The translations under genes were made by a program, and so were the position numbers. Positions 18,088 through 26,821 of a stretch of 64,000 nucleotides of DNA are shown piece after piece (position 1 is the stretch's first letter; each line of letters opens with the position of its first letter). The notes beneath the pieces were generated by a model. The model ran no database searches. It saw only the letters and a list, made by a program, of their open reading frames with translations, and was not told the DNA's origin. This stretch comes from Novosphingobium barchaimii LL02 (GTDB lineage: Bacteria; Pseudomonadota; Alphaproteobacteria; Sphingomonadales; Sphingomonadaceae). Location of the stretch: NCBI RefSeq assembly GCF_001046635.1, contig NZ_KQ130452.1, positions 732,668 to 796,667 of the forward strand. The letters run 5' to 3'.

Positions 18088-19509
18088 TCACATGTGGAGC
18101 GCGCGTCCGTAAGCGGCAAGCGTCGCCTCGTGCATCGTTTCCGAGATCGTCGGGTGCGGGAACACCGTGTTCATCAGTTCGGCCTCGGTGGTTTCGAGGG
18201 TCTTGCCCACCACGTAGCCCTGGATCATCTCGGTCACTTCCGCCCCGATCATGTGAGCGCCCAGCAGTTCGCCGGTCTTGGCGTCGAACACCGTCTTGAC
18301 GAAGCCTTCTGCCTCGCCAAGCGCGATGGCCTTGCCGTTGCCGATGAACGGGAAGGTTCCGGCCTTGACCTCATAACCGGCTTCCTTGGCCTTGGCCTCG
18401 GTCATGCCGACCGACGCGATCTGCGGATGGCAATAGGTGCAGCCCGGGATGTTGTTGCGATCCAGCGGATGCGGGTGGACGTCCTTGTTGCCCATTTCCT
18501 TGGCGATGGATTCGGCCGTTGTGGTGCCTTCATGGCTGGCCTTGTGCGCCAGCCATGGGCCCTTCACGCAGTCGCCGATGGCCCAGACGCCAGGGACGTT
18601 GGTGCGGCCATAGTCGTCCACCTTGACGAAGAACTTCTCGTCCGGCTCGATCTTCAGGTCTTCCAGGCCAATGTTCTCGACGTTGGGCACGATGCCGATG
18701 GCGACGATGACGTGGCTGAATTCCTGCGTCTCTTCCTTGCCGCCCTTGGGGGTGATCTTGACGCTGACACCCTTGTCGGACGGCACTACGTCGCCGGCCT
18801 TGGCGCCTGTCAGGATCTTGATACCCTGCTTGGTCAGCGACTTTTCCAGGAACACCGAAATGTCCTTGTCCTCGACCGGCACGATCCGGTCGAGCATCTC
18901 GACGACCGTCACATCGACGCCCATGTCGTTGTAGAAGCTGGCGAATTCGATGCCGATGGCGCCCGAACCCAGGACCAGCAGCTTGGTCGGCATTTCCTTC
19001 GGCGTCATCGCGTGGCGATAGGTCCACACACGGTTGCCGTCGGCCTTGACCTTTGGCAGATCGCGGGCGCGGGCGCGGGCGCCGGTGGCGATGATGATGT
19101 GCTTGGCCGACAGGGTTTCAGCGCCCTTGTCGCCGGTCACTTCCAGCTTGCCGGGCGCGACGAGCTTGCCGGTGCCCATGTGCACGGTGATCTTGTTCTT
19201 CTTCATCAGGTGCGTGATGCCCTGATTGAGCTGCTTGGCCACGCCGCGCGAACGCTTGACGATGGCGTCGAGGTCGGCGGTGATGTTGTCCGCTGCCAAC
19301 CCGTAGTCCTTGGCGTGCTTCATGTGGTGCAGGATCTCGGCCGAGCGCAGCAGGGCCTTGGTCGGGATGCAGCCCCAGTTGAGGCAGATGCCGCCGAGCA
19401 GTTCACGCTCGACGATGGCGGTCTTCAGGCCCAGCTGCGCCGCGCGGATCGCGGCAACGTAGCCGCCGGGGCCGGAACCGAGAACGATGACGTCGTAAGT
19501 ATCAGCCAC
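18088..19509 (-). CDS. lpdA: dihydrolipoyl dehydrogenase (E3)
   Basis: A 473-residue flavoprotein disulfide reductase, the E3 of 2-oxoacid dehydrogenase complexes. It reoxidises dihydrolipoamide on E2 using FAD and NAD. The N-terminal FAD fold is YDVIVLGSGPGGYVAA. The redox-active cysteine pair is Cys42/Cys47 (GGICLNWGCIPTKAL), NAD binding is at LLVLGSGAIGIEFA, and the C-terminal active-site His-Glu is in HPHPTISETMHEA. The start is GTG at 19509, eight to nine bases after AGGAGAG, giving the standard N-terminus; an upstream ATG would add unrelated residues. It is the last gene of the operon E2 - thioesterase 2 - thioesterase 1 - lpdA, only 4 bp after the thioesterase stop. Confidence 0.96.
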   Translation of the reverse strand: MADTYDVIVLGSGPGGYVAAIRAAQLGLKTAIVERELLGGICLNWGCIPTKALLRSAEILHHMKHAKDYGLAADNITADLDAIVKRSRGVAKQLNQGITHLMKKNKITVHMGTGKLVAPGKLEVTGDKGAETLSAKHIIIATGARARARDLPKVKADGNRVWTYRHAMTPKEMPTKLLVLGSGAIGIEFASFYNDMGVDVTVVEMLDRIVPVEDKDISVFLEKSLTKQGIKILTGAKAGDVVPSDKGVSVKITPKGGKEETQEFSHVIVAIGIVPNVENIGLEDLKIEPDEKFFVKVDDYGRTNVPGVWAIGDCVKGPWLAHKASHEGTTTAESIAKEMGNKDVHPHPLDRNNIPGCTYCHPQIASVGMTEAKAKEAGYEVKAGTFPFIGNGKAIALGEAEGFVKTVFDAKTGELLGAHMIGAEVTEMIQGYVVGKTLETTEAELMNTVFPHPTISETMHEATLAAYGRALHM

Positions 19510-19513
19510 TGAA

Positions 19514-19894
19514 TCAACTCTCCTGTTCGATAGCGCGGGGTTTGCCCGCATCGTCGATCGCAACGAAGGTGAAGACCGCTTCGGTCACCTTCACCTGTTC
19601 TTCTTCATGACGGTGGCGCCGCCACGCCTCGATGGCGATGGTCATCGAGGATCGCCCCACCTTGCGCAAGTTTCCGTAGACGGAGACTTCGTCGCCGATC
19701 TTCACGGGTTTGTGGAACTGCATGCCGTCCATCGCGATGGTCACCGCGCGGCCGTGCGAATGGCGCGCGGCGATCAGGCCGGCGCCCATGTCCATCAGGC
19801 TCATCAGCCAGCCACCGAAGATGTCGCCGTACGCGTTGGCATCGGCAGGCATCGCGGTAATGCGTATGACGGGTTCGCGGTATTCTTCAGTCAT
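19514..19894 (-). CDS. acyl-CoA thioesterase, YciA-type hotdog
   Basis: A 126-residue single hotdog-domain protein of the YciA/acyl-CoA hydrolase group. The conserved block AMPADANAYGDIFGGWLMSLMDMGAG includes Asp24 (GDIFGGW) and Asp35 (MSLMD), the latter aligning with the acidic residue reported as catalytic in YciA. It should hydrolyse short or medium acyl-CoA to free CoA. It sits between a paralogue (3 bp away) and lpdA in the pyruvate dehydrogenase operon, where it may protect the CoA pool during acetyl-CoA overflow; that role is inference. The protein is about 45 percent identical to the neighbouring paralogue by eye over the first 40 residues. Confidence 0.9.
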   Translation of the reverse strand: MTEEYREPVIRITAMPADANAYGDIFGGWLMSLMDMGAGLIAARHSHGRAVTIAMDGMQFHKPVKIGDEVSVYGNLRKVGRSSMTIAIEAWRRHRHEEEQVKVTEAVFTFVAIDDAGKPRAIEQES

Positions 19895-19897
19895 ATA

Positions 19898-20287
19898 TCA
19901 ATCGACACCCATGGTCGTGGCGATCGAACGTGGCCGGTCGTTCTCATCCAGCGTAACGAAGGTGAAAGTGCCGGCGGCGACTTCGACCTGATCCTCGCTC
20001 GCCCGCGCCCGGCCGAAGCCGCGCGTGACAATGGTCATCGAAGTTCGCCCGGTCCTTGCCACCTGCGCAAAGACGTTGAGTTCATCGCCCACGACCATCG
20101 CGCCGGGAAAAGTAAAGTCGGTCGCACCCACGACCACGGCCTTGTGGCCGGTGCGCCGGGTCACCAGAGAAGCGGCGCCAAGGGCAAGCTGGCTCATCAG
20201 CCAGCCCCCGAAGACGCCGCCATAGGGGTTGAGGTCGGTCGGCATCGCGGTCACGCGAATGACGAGGTCTCCGGCCTCATGCTCCAT
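19898..20287 (-). CDS. second YciA-like hotdog protein, probably catalytically altered
   Basis: A 129-residue hotdog protein, a tandem paralogue of the next gene. It aligns without gaps from residue 1 (VIRVTAMPTDLNPYGGVFGGWLMSQLALGAAS against VIRITAMPADANAYGDIFGG...), which also fixes the start at 20287, one base after the E2 stop; a start at 20320 would overlap E2. Two conserved acidic residues are replaced: Asp24 by Gly and Asp35 by Ala. Asp35 is the expected catalytic residue, so this copy may bind acyl-CoA without hydrolysing it or may use other residues. The two copies could form a mixed oligomer, since hotdog enzymes are oligomeric. Confidence 0.85.
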   Translation of the reverse strand: MEHEAGDLVIRVTAMPTDLNPYGGVFGGWLMSQLALGAASLVTRRTGHKAVVVGATDFTFPGAMVVGDELNVFAQVARTGRTSMTIVTRGFGRARASEDQVEVAAGTFTFVTLDENDRPRSIATTMGVD

Positions 20288-20288
20288 C

Positions 20289-21629
20289 TCAGGCGACCAT
20301 GCCCAGCGGGTTTTCGACATAGTTGCGGAACGCGGCCATCAGGCGTGCGCCATCGGCGCCGTCCACGGCGCGGTGATCGAAACTGCCGGTTGCTGTCATC
20401 ACGGTTGCTACTCCCAGCGAACCGTCTGGCATGACCCAGGGACGCTTGTCGCCTGCCCCAATGGCGAGGATGGTCGCCTGCGGGGGATTGATGACGGCAG
20501 TGAACTGCTTGATACCCATCATGCCCATGTTCGAGATCGAGGCGGTGCCGCCCTGGTATTCCTCAGGCTTGAGCTTGCCGTCCTTGGCCCGAGCGGCCAG
20601 GTCCTTGCTGGCCTTGGCGATCGCCGAAAGCGACTTGCCGTTGGCGTCCTGCACGATCGGGGTGATCAGGCCGCCGGGGATCGAAACCGCCACCGAAACG
20701 TCGGCGCGCTCATACTTGATGAGCTCGCCGCCAGCGAAGGTCACGTTGCATTCGGGCACTTCGATCAGCGCCAGGCCAAGGGCCTTGATGAGCATGTCGT
20801 TGACCGAAACCTTCACGCCCTGCTTTTCCAGCGCGGTGTTGATGTCGGCGCGCAGGGCCATAAGCTTGTCGAGGCGCACGTCGACCGTGAGGTAGATATG
20901 CGGCGCTTCCTGCATGGACTGCGTAAGGCGGCGCGCGATCGTCTTGCGCATGCCGGACAGCTTCTCGACGCTGTGGGGGATGCGCGCGTCGAGCAGTGCG
21001 CGGGTTTCCGCGGCCATCTCGACCGTGGAAGCCGGCGCGGCGGGAGCGGTGTCGTTCTGAGCGGCAGGCGCGGCCTTCTTCGCCTTGGCAGCGCCCGGCT
21101 GGGCAGCTTCGACGTCAGCCTTGACGACGCGGCCATTGGGGCCGGTGCCGGTCAGTGCTTCGATGTCGACGCCCTTGGCGGCGGCGATACGCTTGGCAAG
21201 CGGGGATGCGATCACGCGGCCCTCCTGGGTTGCGGCCGGAGCCTTGGTTTCAGCCTTGGCGGCGGGAGCGGGCTGTGCGGACTTGGTTTCAACCTTAGCG
21301 GTTTCGTCCTTGGCGGCCTCATCCTTAGGCGCGTCGGCTTTGGGGGCGTCAGCCTTGGGGGCGGCGTCGATGGCGGAGGCGTCCTCGTCCTCGCCGAGAA
21401 GCACGGCGATCACGGAGCCGACCTTCACGCCTTCGGTGCCTTCAGCGATGGTGATCTTGCCGATGGTGCCTTCGTCGACGGCCTCGAACTCCATCGTGGC
21501 CTTGTCGGTTTCGATTTCGGCCATGATGTCGCCGGAGGAAACGGTGTCACCTTCCTTGACCAGCCATTTGGCGAGTTTGCCTTCTTCCATCGTGGGCGAC
21601 AGGGCGGGCATCTTGATCTCGATGGGCAT
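20289..21629 (-). CDS. pdhC: pyruvate dehydrogenase E2, dihydrolipoamide acetyltransferase
   Basis: A 446-residue E2. The order is: one lipoyl domain (residues 1-80; lipoylated Lys43 in ETDKATME), a flexible Ala/Lys/Pro-rich linker (about 85-140), a peripheral E3-binding domain ([17 protein letters not shown] to [16 protein letters not shown]), and the catalytic core ending [19 protein letters not shown] with the active-site HRxxx[12 protein letters not shown] is typical of pyruvate rather than 2-oxoglutarate E2. It transfers acetyl groups to CoA. The start ATG at 21629 gives the standard N-terminus. It heads the operon with two thioesterases and lpdA; the E1 genes are not in this window. Confidence 0.94.
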   Translation of the reverse strand: MPIEIKMPALSPTMEEGKLAKWLVKEGDTVSSGDIMAEIETDKATMEFEAVDEGTIGKITIAEGTEGVKVGSVIAVLLGEDEDASAIDAAPKADAPKADAPKDEAAKDETAKVETKSAQPAPAAKAETKAPAATQEGRVIASPLAKRIAAAKGVDIEALTGTGPNGRVVKADVEAAQPGAAKAKKAAPAAQNDTAPAAPASTVEMAAETRALLDARIPHSVEKLSGMRKTIARRLTQSMQEAPHIYLTVDVRLDKLMALRADINTALEKQGVKVSVNDMLIKALGLALIEVPECNVTFAGGELIKYERADVSVAVSIPGGLITPIVQDANGKSLSAIAKASKDLAARAKDGKLKPEEYQGGTASISNMGMMGIKQFTAVINPPQATILAIGAGDKRPWVMPDGSLGVATVMTATGSFDHRAVDGADGARLMAAFRNYVENPLGMVA

Positions 21630-21795
21630 GGAAGCGATTTCGTCCCTTGTTATCCTGGGGAGGGTCTGCGGGTTGGCCTTTCCTTGGACATTTTGGCGCG
21701 CGCGCACAAGCGCCTTGGCGTTCCTTTTTTCGCAACTGTGATGGCTTGCGCAGTAGTTCAATCGGCCCGATAAGCCGGGCTGAGAGGGAACGGCC

Positions 21796-22251
21796 ATGCG
21801 TATCTACCTGGTGATTGTCGATGAAAGCGACGAAGCGCTGGTCGCGCTGCAGTTCGCTGCAAGGCGCGCGGCCAAGACTGGCGGGGCTTTGCACCTTCTT
21901 GCGCTCGTCCCGCCGCAGCCCTTCAACGCATTCGCCGGGGTTCAGGCCACCATCGAGGAAGAGGCCCGCGCACGCGCCGAAACGCTGGTGACGGCGGCTG
22001 CCGGAAACCTTTTGTCGCAAGGCGCGAAGATGCCGGTAATATCTGTACGCGTTGGAGAAGACATCAAGGTGGTGCGCAAATACCTTGAGGAACATCCGGA
22101 GGTTTCGGCGCTGGTGCTTGGCGCCGCGAACGAAGGCGGACCGGGGCCGCTTGTCGCGCACTTCACCGGCGCGGGCATGGCGCACATGACCTGCCCGGTT
22201 TTCGTGGTGCCCGGCGGACTGGACGCGGATGCGATTGAACGGTTGAGCTGA
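21796..22251 (+). CDS. universal stress protein (UspA family)
   Basis: A 151-residue Usp-domain protein. It begins [29 protein letters not shown], the usual first strand and helix with an Asp in the nucleotide-binding position, and ends with [39 protein letters not shown]. The glycine-rich ATP-binding loop G-x2-G-x9-G(S/T) is only loosely recognisable, so ATP binding is uncertain. Usp proteins help survival under starvation and stress, with no single defined reaction. The gene is divergent from pdhC across 166 bp. It ends before a REP-like palindrome that separates it from the convergent rnr gene. Confidence 0.88.
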   Translation: MRIYLVIVDESDEALVALQFAARRAAKTGGALHLLALVPPQPFNAFAGVQATIEEEARARAETLVTAAAGNLLSQGAKMPVISVRVGEDIKVVRKYLEEHPEVSALVLGAANEGGPGPLVAHFTGAGMAHMTCPVFVVPGGLDADAIERLS

Positions 22252-22284
22252 GATTTGCTGCGAAGGCAGCGGATGGTCACGAGG

Positions 22285-22385
22285 CTTCGACACGCTCGGC
22301 ATGAGCGGAAAATCGAAGGCGTTCAGACTGCGCTTGCTGGCAGCCCCTGCCCCACCCAACTCCGCTCATCCTGAGCTTTTCGAAG
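22285..22385. repeat. REP-like imperfect inverted repeat pair
   Basis: CTTCGACACGCTCGGCATGA(GCGG) at 22285-22308 faces CCGCTCATCCTGAGCTTTTC(GAAG) at 22362-22385. The two copies are inverted relative to each other, in the gap between the convergent usp and rnr genes. The same unit recurs near 37.2-37.3 kb and 54.95-55.02 kb. Confidence 0.65.
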
Positions 22386-22410
22386 GATGAAGGCAGGGCA
22401 CGGCGCCAGC

Positions 22411-24687
22411 CTACCGCTTGTTCTTCCCCTTGTGCCGGATATTCGCCGGCCGCCCGCGCTTGCCCACCAAGTGGTTGCCGCGCTTCTGGAAGGCCTGCTG
22501 CTGCGGACGCCCGCGCGGCTCGATGCTGCCTTCGGCGTCCTCCAGCTCGAACTTGAGCGCACCCGTCAGCGGGTTGGCCTCGGCCAAGCGCAGACGCACG
22601 ATCTGCCCGATGGCATAAGTGGTGCGGGTGCGTTCGCCCACCAGCACCTGTGCCTTCTCGTCATAGCCAAACCGCTCGTCTCCTAATGTCGAGACAGGTA
22701 CGAGGCCGTCACCGCCGAGGCTGAGGATCGTGGCGAAGAAGCCGAACTTCTGGACCCCGGTGATGCGGCAGTCGAACACCTCGCCCACCCGGCTCGACAG
22801 CCAGGCGGCGACGTAGCGGTCGATCGTCTCGCGCTCGGCCTCCATGGCGCGGCGCTCGGCCTTGCTGATCGCGTCGCTGATGCGGCCAAGGTCGCTGCGG
22901 TCGCGCTCCGCCAGACCAGAGGTCGCGGGGATGTTACCGTCGGGCCGGGGCTGCTCCAGCCCATAGGCGTCGACCAGCGAACGGTGCACCAGAAGATCGG
23001 CATAGCGCCGGATCGGCGAGGTGAAGTGCGCGTACGAACCCAGCGCCAGGCCGAAGTGCCCGGCATTGCTGGGGCCGTAATAGGCCTGCGTCTGGCTGCG
23101 CAGCACGGCTTCCATGATGAGCGCCTTTTCGGCCTCGCCGGTGATGTCCTTGAGCATCCGGTTGAACAGGCCCGGCGTGATGACCTGCCCGAGCGACAGC
23201 TTCTTTTCGAACGTCGCGAGGTAGTCCTTGAGGGCCATCAACTTCTCGCGGCTCGGCGTCTCGTGGATACGGTAGACCACCGGAGCGACCTTGGATTCCA
23301 GCGCCTTGGCGGCCGCGACGTTGGCCGCGATCATGAAGTCCTCGACCACCTTGTGCGCGTCAAGCCGCTCGCGGATGGCGATTTCGGTGATGCGGCCCTT
23401 GTCGTCCAACTGCACGCGGCGCTCGGGCAGCTCCAGTTCCAGCGGATCGCGGTTCTTGCGCGCCGTGGCCAGCGCTGCCCAGCAGGCCCAAAGATGCTTT
23501 AGGTGATCCTCCGCGCGGTCCTCGTCCATCCGCGCCTGCGCTTCTTCATAGGCGATGACCTCGTGAATGCGGACCAGGGCGCGGGTAAAGCGCCATTCGG
23601 TGACGCGACCCTCGGCGTCGATTTTCATGTGGCAGGCCATCGCCGCACGGTCCTCGCCCGAGCGCAGCGAGCAGACATCGGCGCTCAGCACTTCGGGCAG
23701 CATCGGTACGACGCGGTCGGGGAAGTAGACTGAGTTGCCGCGTTTGCGGGCCTCGCGGTCGATCTCGCCCCCGGGGCGCACGTAGAACGAGACGTCGGCG
23801 ATGGCCACGAGGGCATCAAAACCGCCCTTCCCATCCGGCATGGCCCAGATCGCGTCGTCGTGATCGCGCGCATCGGAGGGATCGATGGCGACGATCGGCA
23901 GATGCCGCAGGTCCTCGCGCTTGTCATGACTGAGCAGCAGTTTCGCCGCAGCTTGCGCCTCGTCCAGCGTTTCCTGTCCGAAGTGGTTGGGGATGCCGTG
24001 CTTGTGGATCGCAATCAGGCTGAAGGCCTTGGGCGCCAGCGGTTCGCCCAGCACCTGCACCACCTTGATCGAAGGCCGCATCGACTTGCCGATCGGCTCG
24101 CCCAGCACCAGTTCGCCCGGCTTGGCGCCGCCAAGGTCGGAAATCAGCGAGGAATTGCGGATGCGCTTGTCGACCGGCGCCAGCCAAGCCTTGCCGGCGG
24201 TGTCCACCTCGACCACGCCCAGCACCTGGTCCGCGCGCAGTTCCAGCTTCTTCATCGGGTAAGCGCGCCAGCCGGTTTCGCTCTCCTCGGTCCGCGCCAG
24301 CACGCGGTCGCCCTTGCGCAGGGCGGCAGGCGGGCGCTGGCCGCGCGGCCCCTTCTCGATAAGGCGAATGCGCGGCGGCGGGGTGGCGTCATCGGGCTGC
24401 CAGGTATCGGGCACGGCGATGGCCTCGCCTTCCTCGATATCGATCACACGCAGCACGGTGACCTTGGGCAGCCCGCCCATCTTGTGGAAAGCGGTGCGCT
24501 TGCCGTCTATCAGGCCTTCCTCGGCCATGTCCTTGAGAAGCGCCTTGAGCTGGATCTTCTCCGCGCCCTGCAGGCCGAAATGCCGCGCAATCTCGCGCTT
24601 GCCCACTGTTTCGGGCGCATTCTGGATGAAGTCGAGGATCTGCTTGCGCGTGGGCAAGCCGGGAGCGGGCCGGTTCTTGAAAGGCAT
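22411..24687 (-). CDS. rnr: ribonuclease R
   Basis: A 758-residue RNB-family 3'-5' exoribonuclease that degrades structured RNA. It has an N-terminal winged-helix/cold-shock region, a catalytic RNB domain with the signature VAIDPSDARDHDDAIWA (metal-binding aspartates), TSPIRRYADLLVHR, and an S1 domain (VGEVFDCRITGVQKFGFFA). The tail is Lys/Arg-rich (RKGNKKR-like), typical of RNase R. It has the expected length. It belongs to a same-strand cluster rnr, proS, Nudix, phaR with gaps of 26-57 bp, so readthrough is likely. The start ATG at 24687 matches the conserved N-terminus. Confidence 0.95.
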   Translation of the reverse strand: MPFKNRPAPGLPTRKQILDFIQNAPETVGKREIARHFGLQGAEKIQLKALLKDMAEEGLIDGKRTAFHKMGGLPKVTVLRVIDIEEGEAIAVPDTWQPDDATPPPRIRLIEKGPRGQRPPAALRKGDRVLARTEESETGWRAYPMKKLELRADQVLGVVEVDTAGKAWLAPVDKRIRNSSLISDLGGAKPGELVLGEPIGKSMRPSIKVVQVLGEPLAPKAFSLIAIHKHGIPNHFGQETLDEAQAAAKLLLSHDKREDLRHLPIVAIDPSDARDHDDAIWAMPDGKGGFDALVAIADVSFYVRPGGEIDREARKRGNSVYFPDRVVPMLPEVLSADVCSLRSGEDRAAMACHMKIDAEGRVTEWRFTRALVRIHEVIAYEEAQARMDEDRAEDHLKHLWACWAALATARKNRDPLELELPERRVQLDDKGRITEIAIRERLDAHKVVEDFMIAANVAAAKALESKVAPVVYRIHETPSREKLMALKDYLATFEKKLSLGQVITPGLFNRMLKDITGEAEKALIMEAVLRSQTQAYYGPSNAGHFGLALGSYAHFTSPIRRYADLLVHRSLVDAYGLEQPRPDGNIPATSGLAERDRSDLGRISDAISKAERRAMEAERETIDRYVAAWLSSRVGEVFDCRITGVQKFGFFATILSLGGDGLVPVSTLGDERFGYDEKAQVLVGERTRTTYAIGQIVRLRLAEANPLTGALKFELEDAEGSIEPRGRPQQQAFQKRGNHLVGKRGRPANIRHKGKNKR

Positions 24688-24744
24688 GAGGCCAGCAATG
24701 GAGCCGATGGCGCGCTAATGCAATGGGCGCGCCATCGGCCCGGA

Positions 24745-26304
24745 TCAGTAAGACCGTGCCACGTAGATCTTCTCCACCGCCGGACGTCCAGTGAAGACGC
24801 ACGAACCCGTTGCCGGAGCCGCGCCCAGCGGGGTGTTGCGCATCGTCAGCTTGAGCGTCTTGAGCTTTTGCACCACAGCTTCCAGTTCGTCGCCCGTGGG
24901 GCGTGCCCACTCGACTTCGACCCAGCCCGGATAGCGCTTGTCGTCGGAGAAGAACGCGGCGATTTCATCGAAACTGGTGGCGGTCGCAATGTTGGCATCG
25001 CGGCGCGCCTTCGCTTCGGCATAGAGCGAGGTCTGGATGTCCTCGATCTCGGCAGCGGCGCGGGCAATGAAATCGTCCTTGGCCATACCGACGAAGTTGG
25101 CCTTGGCGGCTTCGTTCCACAGGCGGTCGCGGCGCAGCATCGAAACCTGGCCGCCCGCGGCATCGCGGCCGCCGATTTCCAGCACGATCGGCACGCCCTT
25201 CTTGACCCAGGCCCAGCGCTTCTGCGTGGCCTTGCCGGGGCGTTTGTCGAGCAGCACGCGCACCGGCTCGCCCAGCGTGGACTGGCTGGCAAGCGCTTTG
25301 CGCAGCTCCTCGCAGTACGCGAGCAGCGCGTCGTCTTCCGGCGTTTCGCGCAGCATCGGCAGGATTACGATCTGCTGCGGCGCGACGCGCGGCGGTACGC
25401 GCAGGCCATCGTCGTCGCCGTGAACCATGATGAGGCCGCCGATCATCCGGGTCGACGTACCCCAGCTGGTCGTGTGCGCATATTGCTGCGTGCCTTCGCG
25501 GTCCTGGAAGGTGATGCCGGCGGCGTGGGCGAAGCCGGTGCCCAGATAGTGCGAGGTGCCGGCCTGAAGTGCCTTGCCGTCCTGCATCATCGCCTCGATC
25601 GAATACGTCGCGACGGCGCCGGGAAAGCGCTCGTTCTCGGGCTTCTCACCAGCGACCACCGGCATCGCCAGCTCGTCCTCGGCGAAATCGCGGTACATTT
25701 CCAGCGCGCGCAGGGTTTCCTCCATAGCGTCGCCCTTGTCGGCATGGGCGGTATGGCCCTCCTGCCAGAGGAACTCACTGGTACGCAGGAACATGCGCGT
25801 GCGCATTTCCCAGCGCACCACGTTGGCCCACTGGTTGACCATCAGCGGCAGGTCACGCCACGACTGCACCCAGCGCGCCATGGCCTGGCCGATCACCGTC
25901 TCCGAGGTGGGGCGCACGATCAGCGGTTCTTCCAGCTTCGCCTCGGGATCGGGCACCAGTCCGCCCTTGCCGTCACCGATCAAACGGTGATGGGTGACGA
26001 CCGCCATTTCCTTGGCGAAGCCTTCGACGTGCTCGGCTTCCTTGGCGAAGTAGGAAAGCGGGATGAACAGGGGAAAGTAACAGTTCTGGACGCCGGCGGC
26101 CTTGATACGGTCGTCCATCAGGCGCTGGATGCGCTCCCACACGCCGTAGCCCCACGGTTTGATGACCATGCAGCCGCGAACGCCGGATTCCTCAGCCATC
26201 TCGGCTTCGGAAACGACTTCCTGATACCACTGGGCGAAATCGTCTTCGCGCTTGGTGGTGAGGGCGTGGCGGATGGCGGGCGTCTGGTTGGACTTCTGAT
26301 TCAT
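24745..26304 (-). CDS. proS: prolyl-tRNA synthetase, archaeal/eukaryote-type (no insertion domain)
   Basis: A 519-residue class II synthetase that charges tRNA-Pro. Class II motifs are visible: VRPTSETVIG (motif 2 region), WQEGHTAHA, and GTSTRMIGGLIMVHGDDDGLRVPPRVAPQQIV (motif 3 region). There is no editing insertion between motifs 2 and 3. The C-terminal extension ends in VFTGRPAVEKIYVARSY with a terminal tyrosine, which marks the archaeal/eukaryote-type (ProS type 3) enzymes rather than the bacterial type. The start ATG at 26304 is preferred over an in-frame ATG at 26340, because the first twelve residues of the longer form are unlike the family. No nearby trans-editing factor is seen. Confidence 0.94.
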   Translation of the reverse strand: MNQKSNQTPAIRHALTTKREDDFAQWYQEVVSEAEMAEESGVRGCMVIKPWGYGVWERIQRLMDDRIKAAGVQNCYFPLFIPLSYFAKEAEHVEGFAKEMAVVTHHRLIGDGKGGLVPDPEAKLEEPLIVRPTSETVIGQAMARWVQSWRDLPLMVNQWANVVRWEMRTRMFLRTSEFLWQEGHTAHADKGDAMEETLRALEMYRDFAEDELAMPVVAGEKPENERFPGAVATYSIEAMMQDGKALQAGTSHYLGTGFAHAAGITFQDREGTQQYAHTTSWGTSTRMIGGLIMVHGDDDGLRVPPRVAPQQIVILPMLRETPEDDALLAYCEELRKALASQSTLGEPVRVLLDKRPGKATQKRWAWVKKGVPIVLEIGGRDAAGGQVSMLRRDRLWNEAAKANFVGMAKDDFIARAAAEIEDIQTSLYAEAKARRDANIATATSFDEIAAFFSDDKRYPGWVEVEWARPTGDELEAVVQKLKTLKLTMRNTPLGAAPATGSCVFTGRPAVEKIYVARSY

Positions 26305-26354
26305 GGCAGCGCTGTTAGCGGCACTTGGGCCAAGGTTCAAACGCCGCGAAACGG

Positions 26355-26795
26355 CTAATCGAGAAAGTCTGCCAGATCTTCGGGAAAGAACTGTTCCTCC
26401 AGCGCGGCGAGTGCAGCGCGGTCGAACCAGCGCCAGGTTTTCATGACCGCGCGTTCGAGTTCGGTATGGCCGCCGGTGTCGATCGCATCGGGATCGACAC
26501 CGGCCGGCAGGCGCACACGGAAATAGCGCTCGTCGGCGATGACCGGCACGCCTTCGATGGTGATGAATTCGGCCCGCTTCTGAGCAATTTCCGGCCCGGG
26601 ATCGGCAGTGATGCCGGTTTCCTCAAGCAGTTCGCGGCGCGCGGCCTGCTCGAAGGTTTCGCCGCGATCGACGGCGCCGCCTGCCGTGCACCAGAATGGC
26701 GCACGGTCCGGCGGATCGAACCGGAACAGCAGAATTCTGCCCGCATCGTCCAGCAGGATGATGCGCGCGGCAGGCCGAGACGCGCGGGGTGCCAT
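26355..26795 (-). CDS. NUDIX hydrolase
   Basis: A 146-residue Nudix protein. The Nudix box runs GGAVDRGETFEQAARRELLEETGI (G-x5-E-x7-RELxEE-xG), with all metal-binding glutamates present, at about residues 39-62. Family enzymes cleave nucleoside diphosphates linked to another group, often in housekeeping of damaged nucleotides. The substrate cannot be told; the FRFDPPDRAPFWCTAGG lead-in is common in uncharacterised bacterial members. It lies between phaR (26 bp upstream) and proS (50 bp downstream) on the same strand. Confidence 0.92.
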   Translation of the reverse strand: MAPRASRPAARIILLDDAGRILLFRFDPPDRAPFWCTAGGAVDRGETFEQAARRELLEETGITADPGPEIAQKRAEFITIEGVPVIADERYFRVRLPAGVDPDAIDTGGHTELERAVMKTWRWFDRAALAALEEQFFPEDLADFLD

Positions 26796-26821
26796 CAGTT
26801 CGATCCAGATACGGAAGCCGA

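Noticed and set aside
23860-26358. 832-codon plus-strand frame opposite rnr and proS
   Set aside because: It spans two real minus-strand genes and the gap between them; composition is typical of an antisense shadow.
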